Source: Flavobacteriales bacterium 33_180_T64 | GTDB taxonomy: Bacteria; Bacteroidota; Bacteroidia; Flavobacteriales; Flavobacteriaceae | Length of the DNA: 64,000 bases | Assembly (NCBI GenBank): GCA_002162685.1 | Contig: MAAQ01000020.1 | Span: 1 to 64,000 of the forward strand | Reading direction: 5' to 3' | In this document: one piece after another, positions 62,988 through 64,000 of the stretch | Numbering within the stretch: position 1 is the stretch's first letter | How the letters are laid out: each line of letters opens with the position of its first letter | The notes under the pieces: generated by a model | Seen by the model: only the letters and a program-made list of their open reading frames with translations | What the model was told of the DNA's origin: nothing | The model's database searches: none | Position numbers and translations under genes: made by a program

Positions 62988-63538
62988 TGGAAGCGTATTA
63001 CAATTATATAAAAGCATTACACGTCATTTTTATTGTGACTTGGTTTGCAGGTTTGTTTTACATTCCTAGGTTGTTTGTGTATCAAATAGAAGCATTTCAT
63101 AAGCCTTCTCCAGAAAAGGAAATTTTAGGAAAACAATTAAAACTCATGGCCAAGCGATTATGGACTATTATCACATGGCCTTCCGCGATTTTAGCAACTT
63201 TTTTTGCTGTTTGTTTGCTCATTATGAGGCCTTTTTTATTAGAGCTATCCTGGATGCATGTTAAATTAGCCTTTGTGGTATTGTTAATATTGTATCATTT
63301 AAAAACACATCAATTTTATAAACAACTCCAACGTGATGATGTCAAGAAAACATCTAATTTTATGAGGCTTTGGAATGAAGGAGCTACTTTTATTTTATTT
63401 GCAGTAGTGTTTTTAGTGATATTGAAAAGTGCAATCAATTGGGTGTTTGGTGTTATTGGAATTTTTGTTTTAGGAATTTTATTAATGCTAGGTTTTAAAG
63501 TTTATAAAAATATTAGAAACAAAAATCCAGATGCTTAA
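62987..63538 (+). CDS. hemJ: Protoporphyrinogen IX oxidase HemJ
   Basis: HemJ, a CopD-like membrane haem protein, oxidises protoporphyrinogen IX to protoporphyrin IX. The 183-residue protein has four to five helices and the family hallmarks His12 in IKALHVIFIVTWFAGLFYIPRLFVY, WMHVKLAFVVLLILYH, and the late RLWNEGATFILF. It gives the step between HemF and HemH, so the cluster is complete from aminolevulinate on. It starts on the last base of the preceding gene. Confidence 0.92.
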   Translation: MEAYYNYIKALHVIFIVTWFAGLFYIPRLFVYQIEAFHKPSPEKEILGKQLKLMAKRLWTIITWPSAILATFFAVCLLIMRPFLLELSWMHVKLAFVVLLILYHLKTHQFYKQLQRDDVKKTSNFMRLWNEGATFILFAVVFLVILKSAINWVFGVIGIFVLGILLMLGFKVYKNIRNKNPDA

Positions 63539-63663
63539 TGTTGGCTTAATAATTGCTACATTTAACAGAAGAAAATAAAGGTTTCAATGCCCTATTTACA
63601 ATAACTCGTTTTACTTTTGAATAGAAAATTTATAAGTTTTTCGGTTACACTACAAATTTCAAG

Positions 63664-64000
63664 ATGAGGTTAAACAAACTGTCTTTACGCGTTCGCATAT
63701 TTTTAGCTATGGTACTATTGGTGCTTATTGCATCTATATTAATTGCGGGTGTTACAATTTATCAATACAATGAAGAGGCTCGAGACTACCATAAAGAGCG
63801 CTTAGAACGAAAAGAAGGTGCTATCATTCGTGATATCGATTATGTTATTAGAAAGACAACCTATCTCGTAGAAACTGAAAACGTCCCCTTAATATTTAAA
63901 GATGAAATCTATAGAATTGCAGATATTCATGGATTAAGAATCTACTTTTATGATCTAGATGGGACACTTTTAAAATCATCTAAAGCAAGTTTTAAAAACG
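63664..64000 (+). CDS. Sensor histidine kinase, N-terminal part (runs off the window)
   Basis: The visible 112 codons encode MRLNKLSLRVRIFLAMVLLV, a membrane helix (about 11-33), and a periplasmic region (EEARDYHKERLERKEGAIIRDIDYVIRKTTYLV, then YDLDGTLLKSSKASFKN). This is the sensor start of a two-component histidine kinase. The catalytic domains lie beyond the window, so the kinase assignment is inferred from the N-terminus. Confidence 0.65.
   Translation, partial: MRLNKLSLRVRIFLAMVLLVLIASILIAGVTIYQYNEEARDYHKERLERKEGAIIRDIDYVIRKTTYLVETENVPLIFKDEIYRIADIHGLRIYFYDLDGTLLKSSKASFKN

Overview
The window is chromosomal DNA from a low-GC member of the Flavobacteriaceae (Bacteroidota), most likely marine. 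Evidence: TAnnTTTG-type -7 promoter elements, gliding lipoprotein GldH next to RicT, type IX secretion (T9SS) C-terminal sorting domains on very large secreted proteases, an atp operon without atpD/atpC, and many Bacteroidota-specific families (DUF4292, HU-CCDC81/SPOR, an anti-sigma protein fused to an outer-membrane barrel). No rRNA, tRNA, CRISPR array, prophage or insertion sequence was recognised. The sequence ends inside a histidine-kinase-like gene.

Layout. 1-4410: F-type ATPase operon (atpB tail, atpE, atpF, atpH, a small secreted protein, atpA, atpG), with perfect hairpins between atpE/atpF and between atpA/atpG. 4544-11475: envelope block (secreted protein, flippase, dUTPase, nucleotidyltransferase, TPR protein, DUF4292 lipoprotein, EnvC-like protein), followed by a small lipoprotein gene broken by one stop codon. 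11814-17682: DM13/T9SS protein, thioesterase, HU-SPOR protein, dprA, degenerate M50/DUF3267-like membrane protein, trpS, plsC. 17767-21830: an ECF sigma module (lipoprotein, sigma factor, anti-sigma/OM-barrel fusion), recA, and a structured small transcript. An identical-architecture ECF-type promoter lies before the lipoprotein and before the small transcript. 21909-28736: trhO, ricT, gldH, class A PBP, scoA-scoB. 29123-42876: ABC ATPase and three secreted metalloproteases (M43-like, reprolysin-like, M14) that share modules; two of them share an upstream palindrome. 42932-63538: haem biosynthesis. hemA, a hemC-hemD fusion, hemE, hemF and hemB lie in one 15-gene minus-strand run with housekeeping genes. 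hemH and hemJ lie on the plus strand beyond a divergent AraC-family regulator.

How it works together. The haem genes cover glutamyl-tRNA to protohaem, except hemL, by the oxygen-dependent protoporphyrin route (HemF, HemJ, HemH). A 10-bp inverted repeat between hemA and the AraC-type gene is the best operator candidate. The most novel-looking unit is the ECF module: a sigma factor, a predicted inner-to-outer-membrane anti-sigma fusion, a lipoprotein under a probable autoregulated promoter, and a second copy of that promoter driving a highly structured ~255-nt RNA (or micropeptide message) on the other side of recA.
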